From Raoultibacter timonensis (GTDB lineage: Bacteria > Actinomycetota > Coriobacteriia > Coriobacteriales > Eggerthellaceae): a stretch of DNA of 47,708 nucleotides. The position numbers and the translations under genes are program-made. A model generated the notes under the pieces. That model did no database searches, was not told the DNA's origin, and was given only the letters and a program-made list of their open reading frames with translations. Positions 1 to 9,039 of the stretch are shown in pieces. The DNA is taken from the NCBI RefSeq assembly GCF_900240215.1, contig NZ_LT964681.1, positions 26,071 through 73,778 of the forward strand, written 5' to 3'. Within the stretch, counting starts at the first letter, position 1. The number at the start of each line of letters is the position of its first letter.

Positions 1-283
1 TGCCGGAGTTGACGAGCCCCGCGCGGGCGGTGCCGTACGACACGCCGTCGAGGTGTTCGCGCGACACGGTAACCGGCGCCGAGCAGAACACGTTCTGCGT
101 GAACGTGCCCGCTGCCGCGCACGGCTCGTCGGCAACGACAAGCGCCAGATCGAGCTCGTCGCGGTTTCTGCGGATGCCCGCATGCACGCCGCAGGCCGCA
201 AACCCGTGCGCGCTCGCCACTCCCCCGTCTGCCACGACGGTGAGATTCGGAGGCGGATCGAGCCTGATGCATCCCTGTTCCAT
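1..283 (-). CDS. argJ: ArgJ, glutamate N-acetyltransferase (partial, 5' part only)
   Basis: N-terminal 94 residues of the bifunctional ornithine acetyltransferase/N-acetylglutamate synthase, which recycles the acetyl group in arginine synthesis. The reading frame starts at the ATG at 283 and runs off the left edge. The family opening is recognisable: a 'GVASAHGFAACGVHAGI' stretch, then 'DLALVVADEPCAAAGTFTQN', then 'APVTVSREHL' and 'ARAGLVNSG'. It follows argC on the same strand after a 20-bp gap, the usual argC-argJ order, so the two are probably cotranscribed. The autocatalytic cleavage Thr and catalytic half lie outside the window. Confidence 0.9.
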   Translation of the reverse strand, partial: MEQGCIRLDPPPNLTVVADGGVASAHGFAACGVHAGIRRNRDELDLALVVADEPCAAAGTFTQNVFCSAPVTVSREHLDGVSYGTARAGLVNSG

Positions 284-303
284 ACCGCAACCTTTCTTCA
301 AAG

Positions 304-1368
304 CTAAACCGGAAGCGCCGGAGCCGTAAGCCCCGTCGTCTCCGGGAGTCCGAATACGATGTTCGCGCACTGAACGGCCTGGCCAGCGGCGCCTTTGCAG
401 AGGTTGTCGATCGCGCCGACCGCGATGAGCATATCGCCCGCAGCCGAAAGAGCGAGGCCGATGTGGCAGGCGTTGCTGCCCGCAACCGATCCCGTTTTCG
501 GCATCGTTCCGAGCGGAAGCACGCGGACGAACGCATCTTCCGCATAAAACTCGGTGTAGAGGTCGCGGATCGCTTCAAGCGGCGTTTCGCCCGCATGCTC
601 GGCGGAAAGCGGCAAATACACCGTCGAGAGGATGCCGCGGTTGAGCGGGGCCAGATGCGGCGTGAACACGACTTTGCCCTCGAGTCCGAGGATCTGCTCG
701 ATTTCGGGCGTATGGCGGTGCGTTCCAACGCCGTAGGCCTCGATGCTTTCGTTCGCGAAGCAGAAATGCGTCCGCTCCGTCGCCTTCTTGCCTGCGCCCG
801 TCACCCCCGATACGGCATCGACGATAACCGTCCCGTCGACAAGCCCCGTATGGATGGCGGGGTACGCCGCAAGCGAAGTGGCCGTCGGATAGCAGCCGGC
901 GCATGCGACGAGCGCAGCCGCGCCCGCCTCCCGCTCGGCTGCCGCACGTGCAAGCTCCGATGCGAACAGTTCAGGCAAGCCGAACGCAGCCTTTTCGAGC
1001 AGCTCGGGCGAGGTGTGCTCGGCGGCGTACCATCGCTTGTACACGGCGGCGTCTTTGAGCCGGTAATCGGCCGACAGATCGAAAACGGAAATGCCCGCCT
1101 CGAGAAGCGCGGGCACCTGCGACATAGCTGCGGTATGGGGCACGGCGAGAAAGACCGCATCGCATCCTTCGAGCGCATCGATGCCGTGCTTCTCGAAGAC
1201 GAGATCGGTATGGCCGACGAGCGCGGGGTACAGATCCGACACCGGCGTTCCGGCAAGCGAATCGGAGGTGACGACGCCCACTTCGAACGAAGGATGCTCG
1301 CCCAGGAGCCGCACGAGCTCGATGCCGGCGAATCCGGCCGCCCCAACAATGCCCGTTTTTATCGTCAT
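304..1368 (-). CDS. argC: N-acetyl-gamma-glutamyl-phosphate reductase
   Basis: NADPH-dependent reductase making N-acetylglutamate semialdehyde, the third step of arginine synthesis, in the cytoplasm. The 354-residue product opens with a Rossmann loop (VGAAGFAG, about residues 8-15) and carries the catalytic cysteine in AGCYPTA (Cys159). A later GTHRHTPEIEQ segment fits the family's active-site His region. I place the start at the ATG at 1368, behind GAGGAG; an upstream in-frame ATG at 1386 has no good ribosome site. Length is normal for the family (about 345). argJ follows directly. No ARG box was identified upstream. Confidence 0.95.
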   Translation of the reverse strand: MTIKTGIVGAAGFAGIELVRLLGEHPSFEVGVVTSDSLAGTPVSDLYPALVGHTDLVFEKHGIDALEGCDAVFLAVPHTAAMSQVPALLEAGISVFDLSADYRLKDAAVYKRWYAAEHTSPELLEKAAFGLPELFASELARAAAEREAGAAALVACAGCYPTATSLAAYPAIHTGLVDGTVIVDAVSGVTGAGKKATERTHFCFANESIEAYGVGTHRHTPEIEQILGLEGKVVFTPHLAPLNRGILSTVYLPLSAEHAGETPLEAIRDLYTEFYAEDAFVRVLPLGTMPKTGSVAGSNACHIGLALSAAGDMLIAVGAIDNLCKGAAGQAVQCANIVFGLPETTGLTAPALPV

Positions 1369-1627
1369 GTCTGCTCCTCGGCTCATGCCTTAAACCTGCG
1401 TGTTTCGTGCCATCTATCCTACGGTAAGTACAGCTCGTTTTGCAAGGAAACGAGCGAACTCGTTCGCGAAAAGTCATGATTCGGTAACGATGCCCGACCT
1501 CCGCACTCGACGATTGAGACGCGCAAACAGCCGATTCGCTTCGCAGCGAGCGACGCGGCAGGCACCGCCGAAAGGCCACCGGCAGCGATCGCACGTAGAA
1601 AACAGGCCGCACGGTTGCCCGGGCGGC

Positions 1628-3475
1628 CTACCCTCGGTTCGTCGTATGGGTGTAGGTGGGAACGGCCGCTTCGAGAATCGCAATCGCTTCGTCGTCGGTC
1701 TTCGCGATCGCCGCTTCGACCTCGTCGAGCTTTGCGGCAACCTCGTCGTAGCTGATCTCCTGACCGGTGGAGATCATGATCGAGGAATTGGTGGTGGGCA
1801 GCGTGGATTCCTCGTCCATCAAAAGCTCCTCGTAGAGCTTCTCCCCCTCGCGCAAACCCGTGAAGGTGATCTCGATATCGACGTCGGGCGTAAGCCCCGA
1901 AAGTTGAATGAGGCTCTTGGCCAGATCGACGATCTTCACCGGCTCGCCCATGTCGAGGATGAATATCTCCCCGCCCTTGGCAAGGCCGCCCGCCTGGATG
2001 ACGAGCCGCGACGCCTCGGGGATGGTCATGAAGTAGCGTTCGATATCGGGATGGGTGACCGTCACCGGACCGCCCGCGGCGATCTGGCGCTTGAACACGG
2101 GGATGACGCTGCCGTTCGAGCCGAGCACGTTGCCGAAGCGAACCGCCGAGAAAACGGTCTTCGACGTACGGGCGTAGTATTGGACGACCATCTCGCCGAG
2201 GCGCTTGGTCGCCCCCATGACCGAGGTGGGATTCACGGCCTTGTCGGTGGAGATGAAGATGAAGCGGGCAACCCCGTACGCATCGGCCGCCCGAACCGTG
2301 TTGAGCGTGCCGAACACGTTGTTCTGCATCGCCTCGCGCGGGCATATCTCCATGAGCGGCACATGCTTGTGAGCGGCGGCATGGAACACCGCGCCCGGCC
2401 GATACTTTTCGAACACCTCGTTGATGCGGGCGGCGTCGCAGACGCTGCCGATCTCGATATCGATCTCGATATCGTCGTATTCGGCCAGAAGCTCGTTTCT
2501 CAGCATGTAGGCGTCGTTCTCGTAGATGTCGAAGATGACGATGCGCGCAGGAGCCACCTTGCAAAGCTGTCGGGCAAGCTCGCTGCCGATCGATCCGCCG
2601 CCGCCCGTGACGAGCACCGTCTCGCCTGCGATATAGCCCGAAACCGTGCGCGTGTTGAGCACGATTTCCTCGCGGCCCAGGAGATCGGCCACGTCGACAT
2701 CGCGCAGCGACACGTCTCCGAGCTCGTCGATGCGCAGCTCGCGGATGTTCGGAAGCGTACGCAGCTTGCAGTCGGTCTTGGTGCATATCCCGAAGATGCG
2801 CTTGCGCTCCTCGAGCGTCGAGGAGGGGATGGCAACGACGATCTGCTCGATATCGTACTTGTCGACGAGTTCGAGGATGTCGTCGCTCGTGCCCTCGACC
2901 TTCACGCCGTGGATGCGCAATCCCCGTTTCGAGGGATCGTCGTCCACGGCTGCAAGCGGGATGCCCGGCATGAGCGGATCCTTGCTCGCCATGCGATCGA
3001 TGGTGAGCGAGCCGGTTTCGCCTGCGCCCACGATGAGCGTGCGGGGCCTGTCGCAGGCTTGCTCGGGCCTGGTGAATGCACGTTTCTTGCGCCGTGCAAC
3101 ACGGTAGACCATGCGCATGCCCCCGCAGAAGAAGATGAGCAGGAACAGGGCGACGAAGAACACGCGGATGGGAAGGCGAACGTCGATGATCCAGAGGAAC
3201 ACGGCCCCCACCAGCGTGGAGAGGGCGACGGCGAGCACGATCTGGATCGCCTCGTCGACGCTCGCATACTCCCAAAGGTTGTTGTACAGGTGGAATACGC
3301 CGAGCACGAGCACGTTGATGAGCGCGAGGATGCCCAGCATGAAGTAGATTTCGTTGTTGTAAAACACCTCGCCGACGACATCGGTCAGAAGCGACGCAAG
3401 CCAGTAAGCGGCATACGTCGCCGCTATATCGAAGAACAGCAGAAGTGCTGTTCGCTTGGTGATATGGAAATCCAT
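1628..3475 (-). CDS. Membrane-bound nucleotide-sugar 4,6-dehydratase (CapD/PglF-like)
   Basis: 615 residues. About four hydrophobic segments fall in residues 8-125. A first nucleotide-binding fold follows (GAGETGS, 150-156), then the catalytic SDR fold (GGGGSIG, 291-297). The family's Thr-Asp-Lys catalytic set is seen in STDKAVNPT (Thr410, Asp411, Lys412), and the usual Tyr of YxxxK is replaced by Met (Met420, Lys424). This matches PglF/WbpM/CapD enzymes, which convert UDP-GlcNAc to a 4-keto-6-deoxy sugar at the inner membrane for glycan synthesis. No glycosyltransferase or flippase lies beside it, so the glycan is unknown. It is divergent from the glutamate-cysteine ligase gene. The exact sugar substrate is inference. 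Confidence 0.9.
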   Translation of the reverse strand: MDFHITKRTALLLFFDIAATYAAYWLASLLTDVVGEVFYNNEIYFMLGILALINVLVLGVFHLYNNLWEYASVDEAIQIVLAVALSTLVGAVFLWIIDVRLPIRVFFVALFLLIFFCGGMRMVYRVARRKKRAFTRPEQACDRPRTLIVGAGETGSLTIDRMASKDPLMPGIPLAAVDDDPSKRGLRIHGVKVEGTSDDILELVDKYDIEQIVVAIPSSTLEERKRIFGICTKTDCKLRTLPNIRELRIDELGDVSLRDVDVADLLGREEIVLNTRTVSGYIAGETVLVTGGGGSIGSELARQLCKVAPARIVIFDIYENDAYMLRNELLAEYDDIEIDIEIGSVCDAARINEVFEKYRPGAVFHAAAHKHVPLMEICPREAMQNNVFGTLNTVRAADAYGVARFIFISTDKAVNPTSVMGATKRLGEMVVQYYARTSKTVFSAVRFGNVLGSNGSVIPVFKRQIAAGGPVTVTHPDIERYFMTIPEASRLVIQAGGLAKGGEIFILDMGEPVKIVDLAKSLIQLSGLTPDVDIEITFTGLREGEKLYEELLMDEESTLPTTNSSIMISTGQEISYDEVAAKLDEVEAAIAKTDDEAIAILEAAVPTYTHTTNRG

Positions 3476-3602
3476 TGCGCCTTGCTTTCAGCGAAAAATG
3501 TGTTTGGTTTCAGAATCGCTACAGGTTTTCCCTGCCGAAGGAGTATTGTACACAAATCAATTACCATGGAAAGCTACCGAAACGGTTTCAGGAGTTCACT
3601 AC

Positions 3603-4913
3603 ATGAATACTACAGCCACGCAATCGGCGGTAGAGCGGCCCGTTCCGACCGCCTGCGCAGACCTCGGTTCGCAGCCCGCACGTGAGCAGAACATAGCCGC
3701 GATCGTCGCGTACTACGAGAGCGGCATCAAGCCGGTGACCGGGGAAATCGGCATCGAGCTCGAGCATACGATCGTCAAGGCAGCGGGCGAAGAGCCCGTA
3801 TCCTACAGCGAGGGGCACGGCGTGCATTGGCTGCTCGAACAGCTTCACCGAGACTACCCCGAGGCGACGTTCGCCGAGGACGGCGATCTGCTCGGCGTGA
3901 GCCGCAAAAGCGAAGCCGTCACCCTCGAACCCGCCGCGCAGCTCGAGCTTTCCGCCGGACCGTTCAAGAGCCTCGAAAGCGCCGAAGCGTGCTTTCTCGC
4001 CTTCGAGGACCGTCTGGAAGACATCCTCTCGCCCGTCGGCCTCGAGGCATTGACCATCGGCTACCATCCGACGGCCCGCGCCGAGGATCTCGAGCTCATC
4101 CCGAAACGCCGCTACAAGTTCATGAATCTCTACCTGGGCGAGATCAGCCCCTGGGGGCCGCGCATGATGCGGGGAAGCGCATCCACCCAGGTGTCGATCG
4201 ACTACGCGTCGACCGAAGATTGCCTGCGCAAGCTGCGCCTCGCCTATGCGCTCGTACCCGTCTTCTCGCTCATATGCGACAACTCCCCCGTGTTCGAGGG
4301 CAAGCAGCGCCCGCACAAACTTATGAGAACCGAGATCTGGAAGTACTGCGATCCCGACCGCTGCGGCCTCGTACCCGGCGTCATGGACGAAGGTTTCGAC
4401 ATGCGCGCCTACGCCGAGTACGTGCTCGACACCCCGGCGATCCTCGTATCGTGCGCAAAGCACGGATGGTGTTATTCGGAGAAGACGTTCGGCGAGCTGT
4501 ACGCCGATACCGTCATGGACGTGAGCGACGTCGAGCACGCCGTTTCCATGTTCTTCAACGACGTGCGGTTGAAAACCTACATCGAGATCAGGCCGGCCGA
4601 CGCTTTGCCCATCCCCTATGCGATCGCCTACGCCGGGCTCGTCAAAGGCCTGTTCGCCACCCAAGAAACGCTTGACGCGCTCGATGCGCTGTTCGGGGGC
4701 GTCAGCGGAGCCGACATCGACGCCGCCAAAGAAGCGCTCATGGCACGCGGGTACGTTGCCGAAGTATACGGCCGCCCCGTAGCCGATCTTGCCGACCGGA
4801 TGGTCGCCATCGCACGGAGAGGATTGGCAGAAAGCGAGCGGCACTACCTCGATCCGCTCGCACGCCTCGTCGCCGACCGCGTGACCCTCGCCGATCTGGC
4901 AGAGCGCGGCTAG
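3603..4913 (+). CDS. Glutamate-cysteine ligase (GCS2 family)
   Basis: ATP-dependent formation of gamma-glutamylcysteine in the cytoplasm, the first step to glutathione-type thiols. In the 436-residue product the metal/substrate region GEIGIELEH (about 48-55) and TLEPAAQLELSAGP (about 107-120) match the plant/actinobacterial GCS2 type. The start is the ATG at 3603, 8 nt behind AGGAG; the frame is open further upstream but that part has no family similarity. An 11-bp palindrome, GAAAC-G-GTTTC (3579-3589), lies just before the ribosome site. No gshB lies nearby, so the end product is uncertain: it could be gamma-glutamylcysteine itself or a related peptide. Confidence 0.85.
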   Translation: MNTTATQSAVERPVPTACADLGSQPAREQNIAAIVAYYESGIKPVTGEIGIELEHTIVKAAGEEPVSYSEGHGVHWLLEQLHRDYPEATFAEDGDLLGVSRKSEAVTLEPAAQLELSAGPFKSLESAEACFLAFEDRLEDILSPVGLEALTIGYHPTARAEDLELIPKRRYKFMNLYLGEISPWGPRMMRGSASTQVSIDYASTEDCLRKLRLAYALVPVFSLICDNSPVFEGKQRPHKLMRTEIWKYCDPDRCGLVPGVMDEGFDMRAYAEYVLDTPAILVSCAKHGWCYSEKTFGELYADTVMDVSDVEHAVSMFFNDVRLKTYIEIRPADALPIPYAIAYAGLVKGLFATQETLDALDALFGGVSGADIDAAKEALMARGYVAEVYGRPVADLADRMVAIARRGLAESERHYLDPLARLVADRVTLADLAERG

Positions 4914-4914
4914 C

Positions 4915-4959
4915 GCGAAGGCGGACGACTCGCCCGCTCAGGCAGCCGCCCGCCTTCGC
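4915..4959. terminator. Stem-loop between convergent genes
   Basis: A perfect 10-bp stem, GCGAAGGCGG (4915-4924) with CCGCCTTCGC (4950-4959), separated by 25 nt, lies just after the glutamate-cysteine ligase stop and before the convergent permease. It has no clear T-run, so intrinsic termination is only suggested. Confidence 0.4.
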
Positions 4960-5015
4960 TCAACCATGCCACTCGCATGAGCCTACCCTGCCATGTCCAT
5001 CATGCGCAGTTTCGC

Positions 5016-6326
5016 CTACTGCCCTGTATCTCCCTTCCGGCCCTTCCTTCCAGGGAGGAGCAGATTCAGGGCAACGGCCGTGAGCGCCGTGCCGGGAACG
5101 CCGCTCAGAAACATGGAGACCCACAGAGGAAAGCTCGCCAAGGCTTCGGGCTGGGCGTTGAAGCCCAGGCCGACCGCAAGGGAAACGGCCAGAATGGTTA
5201 CCGTTCTGGCATCGGGTTTCTCCCTCATGATAATCTGCATGCCGCTTACCATCACGATCCCGAACGTCAAGATCACCGCGCCTCCGAACACCGGAGTGGG
5301 GATGACGGAGCACAGCGCGCTGACCTTGGGGCACAAACCGGCCAGTATCATGATGCCGCCGGCAAAAGCGACAACGTAGCGGCTGTACACCTTCGTGATA
5401 CCCAAAAGGCCCACATCCGCACTCGCCGAAATAGTCGGCCCGTTGTTGAACACCGCAGAGAACGCACTCGTGACAGCTTGCGTGAATATCGCACCGCGGG
5501 TCTCCCTCTTTGTGGGCATCCGTTTTTCGGCTATCATCGTGGTCGCCGACGTATCCCCCAAGAGTTCAGCTATGCCGCAGATGGCGAGGAATGCGATCGT
5601 TATGCACGCCTCGATCGGAAACTCGATTCCCCAATGCAGCGGCTCGGGGAAGGCGAACCATGCCGCTTCGACAACAGGGGCAAAGTCGACTCGACCCATA
5701 ACGGCCGCTACGGCAAAGCCCACCGCAAGGCCGATAAGCGGGGCCGCTCCGTGCAGGAACCCTTTGCCGAACACGTTGAAAATCAAAACGGTGATCAGCG
5801 TCAACCCCGCAAGCAGATAGTTTGCCGGATCTCCGAAATCGACGCTTCCCGACCCACCGGCACAGTAAGCCAGGGCAACGCCGAGAAGCGTGGTCCCCAA
5901 GACGAACACCACCGCCCCCGACACGAACGATGGTACAAGTATCTTCAGCTTATCCGAAAAAACAACGAAAACCACGCCGCACACGATGCTGCCCACGAGG
6001 CAGGCCCCGACATAGCCCGCGTAACCGACCTGCGGCGCGATCACGAGCGCCGGCGAGACGAACACGATGCTGCATACCATGGCGATCGGCAGCTTGCCGC
6101 CAACCGATCCGATACCGAGCGTCTGGACGAGAGTGGATATGCCCGCCACGAACAGAGCGCAGGCAACGAGGATGGTTGTTTGGGCGGGATCGAATCCCAA
6201 CCCCGCAGCTATAAGCAACGGCGCAGGCAGCGCCTGGAAAGCAACCAGAAGCGCATGCTGTATGCCAAACGGGACAAGCTCATGCACCGGGGGGCGCTCG
6301 TTCATCCCGTATCCTTGCGATTTCAT
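5016..6326 (-). CDS. NCS2-family permease A (xanthine/uracil permease superfamily)
   Basis: 436-residue polytopic membrane transporter of the nucleobase-ascorbate (NCS2) family, probably cation-coupled uptake. Family marks: QHALLVAFQALPAPLL in the first helix, a conserved TM8 acid (Glu254), and IPTPVFGG in the C-terminal third. The signature [QEP]-N-x-G-x4-T-[RKG] reads A-D-V-G-L-L-G-I-T-K (about 303-312): both the substrate-contacting Gln/Glu and the Asn are changed. Start is the ATG at 6326 behind AGGGGGAG; the frame extends upstream without similarity. It is last in a run of four same-strand genes with permease B and the molybdoenzyme subunits, so its cargo is probably that enzyme's substrate or product. 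Confidence 0.88.
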   Translation of the reverse strand: MKSQGYGMNERPPVHELVPFGIQHALLVAFQALPAPLLIAAGLGFDPAQTTILVACALFVAGISTLVQTLGIGSVGGKLPIAMVCSIVFVSPALVIAPQVGYAGYVGACLVGSIVCGVVFVVFSDKLKILVPSFVSGAVVFVLGTTLLGVALAYCAGGSGSVDFGDPANYLLAGLTLITVLIFNVFGKGFLHGAAPLIGLAVGFAVAAVMGRVDFAPVVEAAWFAFPEPLHWGIEFPIEACITIAFLAICGIAELLGDTSATTMIAEKRMPTKRETRGAIFTQAVTSAFSAVFNNGPTISASADVGLLGITKVYSRYVVAFAGGIMILAGLCPKVSALCSVIPTPVFGGAVILTFGIVMVSGMQIIMREKPDARTVTILAVSLAVGLGFNAQPEALASFPLWVSMFLSGVPGTALTAVALNLLLPGRKGRKGDTGQ

Positions 6327-6478
6327 TGGACTCCCCCTTAGCAATCGATTCGATAAGACCGATTGAAGTTGCGCCTCGAGCACCTGAAGGTGGGACAAAG
6401 GGCTTTGAGGCACCGATAGACTATCGGATCGGCAGGACCGAAACCCAGGGTCAACAAAGTTTCCGCCTGCGGTCCGAT

Positions 6479-6522
6479 CGCTGGGTGCAGCTCCGTTTGC
6501 ACAGTACGAACCGCACCCAGCG
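6479..6522 (-). terminator. Stem-loop between the two permease genes
   Basis: A perfect 10-bp stem (6479-6488 with 6513-6522) with a 24-nt loop lies 8 bp beyond the permease B stop. A second, bulged pairing (GATC...GGACCG with CGGTCC-GATC) lies next to it at about 6427-6480. No T-run is visible, so this may be a processing or partial-termination site between the two cistrons. Confidence 0.35.
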
Positions 6523-6529
6523 AGCGAGA

Positions 6530-8020
6530 TCAGATCTTGCGCGAATCAGAATCGTCGGGCACGTAATCGGCCGCCACTGCCGCGCCGCCCGCATCGTCAG
6601 GCAGAGCCTCGGCGGCCTTCATGCCCGCGGAGGGCTCGACATCGGCGGGCAGATCCGCTTCGCCCAGAGATGCCGCATACTCGTACACCGACTGCTTCTT
6701 CAGATTGCGTCCGGGCAGGATGACGTTGAGGATCACCGCAACGAACGCGGTGCCCGGCACGCCGCAGAGCATGGTCGACACCCAGAACGGGAACTGATCG
6801 AGCGCTCCTGCCACCGAGTTGAAACCGATGCCGACGGCAAGCGACACCGCAAGAATGGTCTGCGTGCGCGAGGTCTGCTCGGAATCCATGATGATCTTCA
6901 TGCCGTTGACGAGGATGGAGCCGAACAGCATGAGCACCGCGCCGCCGAAAACGGGGTTCGGGATGACCGAGAAGATCGCGGACAGCTTCGGGCACAGCCC
7001 CATCAGCAGGACCAGAACGCCCGCAACGGATACCGCAAAGCGCGTGAATACGCGGGTGACATCCATGAGGCCGATGTTCGCACTGCCGGAAATGGTGGGC
7101 ACCGCATTGAAAATGCCCGCAAACACGCTCGTAACGGCCTGGGTAAGCACGGTTTTCTTCGTTTCGCCGGGAGTCGCCATGCGATTGTCGGCAACCGTGG
7201 TGGTCGCTGCAGTCGTACCGAGTATCTCAACGACACCGCAGACGGCGATGAGCGTCATGACCAGGCACGCGTCGAGGGGGAACGATATGCCCCAGTGCAG
7301 CGGCTGAGGAAGGCCGAACCAGGCAGCCTCCGAAACCGACGTGAAATCGACCATGCCGAGAAAGATCGCAACAACGAAGCCCGCCGCCATGCCGATCAGC
7401 GGCGCGGCACCCTGGATGAACCCTTTTCCGAAAATGCTCAAAACGAGCGTGATGAGGAAGGTTACCGCGGCCAAGGCGAGGTTGATCGGATCACCGAACG
7501 TCGCAGCGCCGCTGCCGCCCGCGCAATTCGCAAGCGCGTTGCCGATAAGGCCCGTCCCCAAAACGAGCAGAACCGCACCCGAGATGAACGAGGGGAAGAT
7601 CACCTTGAGCCAATCGGAGAAGAGCACGAACACGATGCCGCATATGATTGCCGCGACGATGCACGCCCCCATGTAGCCGCCGAATCCCGCTTGGGGGATG
7701 ATCAGCAGTGCGGGCGCGATGAACACGAAGCTGCCCACCATGACCATAGGGATCTTGGCTCCCAAAGGACCGACGCCGAAGCTCTGCACGAACGTGCAGA
7801 TGCCGCTGACGAACAGAGCCGATGCAATCAAAATCGAAGTCTCGACCGGCCCCAGCCCCAATCCGCCCGCTATCAAAAGCGGAGCGGGCAGCGTCTGGAA
7901 CAGGATCAGCAGCGCGTGCTGCAAGCCGAAAGCGCCGAGCTCGCCCGCCCGCGGAACCTCGTTCATCCCATAGCCCCGCTTGAGGGCCCCTTTCTTTTTC
8001 TCCCCTGTGTTCTTACCCAT
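6530..8020 (-). CDS. NCS2-family permease B (xanthine/uracil permease superfamily)
   Basis: 496-residue paralogue of permease A with the same helix pattern. QHALLILFQTLPAPLL marks helix 1, Glu265 the TM8 acid, and IPNPVFGG the C-terminal signature. The key motif reads A-N-I-G-L-M-D-V-T-R (about 314-323): Asn is kept, but Ala replaces the Gln/Glu that contacts the base in characterised members. It has a hydrophilic C-terminal tail of about 50 residues, rich in Ala and acidic residues, absent from A. Start is the ATG at 8020 behind AAGGAGG. It lies between the Fe-S subunit gene (107 bp upstream) and permease A (203 bp downstream) on the same strand. Why two copies are needed is not shown; import plus export, or two substrates, are possible. 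Confidence 0.88.
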   Translation of the reverse strand: MGKNTGEKKKGALKRGYGMNEVPRAGELGAFGLQHALLILFQTLPAPLLIAGGLGLGPVETSILIASALFVSGICTFVQSFGVGPLGAKIPMVMVGSFVFIAPALLIIPQAGFGGYMGACIVAAIICGIVFVLFSDWLKVIFPSFISGAVLLVLGTGLIGNALANCAGGSGAATFGDPINLALAAVTFLITLVLSIFGKGFIQGAAPLIGMAAGFVVAIFLGMVDFTSVSEAAWFGLPQPLHWGISFPLDACLVMTLIAVCGVVEILGTTAATTTVADNRMATPGETKKTVLTQAVTSVFAGIFNAVPTISGSANIGLMDVTRVFTRFAVSVAGVLVLLMGLCPKLSAIFSVIPNPVFGGAVLMLFGSILVNGMKIIMDSEQTSRTQTILAVSLAVGIGFNSVAGALDQFPFWVSTMLCGVPGTAFVAVILNVILPGRNLKKQSVYEYAASLGEADLPADVEPSAGMKAAEALPDDAGGAAVAADYVPDDSDSRKI

Positions 8021-8127
8021 AAAAACCTCCTTGCGTAAACGATTCGATGCGGCCCGATCCGCTGTTCGCATCCCCGCTTCGGGCATCGACCGCAGTCGAC
8101 CGGGCCGCCCTATGAGAGCCGCGGTGT

Positions 8128-8955
8128 CTAAACCGCAGCAGGAACCCGATAGAGGCGCATTTCAGGGACGGATCGGTCCTTTTCGGACAAGTCGAACTCC
8201 TGGTGCAGATCCAGATACCCTTCCTTGCTCACCCGCATGCGGTATCGGTCCGGCTCAAGGTTTTCGAGCCACACATCGCCGAGCTCGTCGGTTCGAACCT
8301 CGGCAACCACTTCGTCGTCGATGATGCGCTGCAGGGTGACCATCGCATCCTCGACCACTTCATCGGCCTCGATATCAACGATGGTTGCGGCGATGAAGCG
8401 CTTTGGTTTGTTCAGGTAGTACACGCGCGGGGCGGTACCCGCTTCGGGGATCAGAACTTCGGCACGAGCGATTTCCTCGGCGAAGTCTTCCTCGTTCCCA
8501 AACCGCAAGGCTCCCGTGCAGCAGGAGTCGACGCACCGCGGCTCGGCCCACCCGTCGTCGAGCAGATGCGCGCATCCCGTGCACTTCTGCGCTATCCCCA
8601 ACTCCTTGTTCCAGAAGATGGCGCCGTACGGACATGAGGCGACAAGCGCTTCGGGATCGTGGGCAGCTCGGGGATCGATGATCACGATACCGTCCTCGCG
8701 TTTGTATACCGCCTCGGGAGCTGCGACTATGCAGGGTGCGTTATCGCAATGGTTACACAGATGGGGCAGGTAGTTCACGCGGACGTGCGGAACCCTTCCG
8801 CACACCTCCTCGTCCACCTTGCACCAGAACTGCCCGGTATCGGGCTGCTCCTCTGCATAGGGAAGCCAATTCGTAGCGCAGTGCTCGTCTTTGCACGCAA
8901 CCTGGCAGTTGTGGCACCCGTTGCACGCGTCGAGATCAAATACAAATACCTTCAT
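8128..8955 (-). CDS. Three-cluster Fe-S subunit of a hydroxytransferase-like molybdoenzyme
   Basis: 275-residue DmsB/NrfC-type electron-transfer protein. I count exactly twelve likely ligand cysteines: 11, 14, 17, 21; 67, 70, 75; 108; 125, 128, 141, 145. The usual fourth Cys of the second motif is Ala79, and the third motif keeps only Cys108, so three [4Fe-4S] clusters are expected instead of four. Residues about 186-275 form a beta-rich transthyretin/carboxypeptidase-regulatory-like tail. Size, cluster number and tail all match the small subunit of Pelobacter pyrogallol-phloroglucinol transhydroxylase (about 274 residues). The start is MKVFVFDL at 8955 behind GGAGAAGAG. No signal peptide or membrane anchor, so cytoplasmic. 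It follows the catalytic subunit gene by 84 bp. Confidence 0.88.
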   Translation of the reverse strand: MKVFVFDLDACNGCHNCQVACKDEHCATNWLPYAEEQPDTGQFWCKVDEEVCGRVPHVRVNYLPHLCNHCDNAPCIVAAPEAVYKREDGIVIIDPRAAHDPEALVASCPYGAIFWNKELGIAQKCTGCAHLLDDGWAEPRCVDSCCTGALRFGNEEDFAEEIARAEVLIPEAGTAPRVYYLNKPKRFIAATIVDIEADEVVEDAMVTLQRIIDDEVVAEVRTDELGDVWLENLEPDRYRMRVSKEGYLDLHQEFDLSEKDRSVPEMRLYRVPAAV

Positions 8956-9039
8956 GCTCTTCTCCGTTTTCTTCGCAGTGGAATCGCGCTGCACGACGCG
9001 GCGTCGAATCGAACGGCGTCCGCCGCGCCAACGCATGCC

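Noticed and set aside
1454..1467. Palindrome GCGAAC-TC-GTTCGC resembling a LexA box
   Set aside because: Actinobacterial SOS boxes have a 4-bp centre (CGAAC-N4-GTTCG); here the centre is 2 bp. It could be another operator upstream of argC, but nothing supports LexA.
1400..3685. Plus-strand open frame of 761 codons
   Set aside because: Antisense to the well-supported nucleotide-sugar dehydratase; composition typical of a shadow frame.
6326..8038. Plus-strand open frame of 570 codons
   Set aside because: Antisense to permease B; rich in Arg, His and Asp with no motif.
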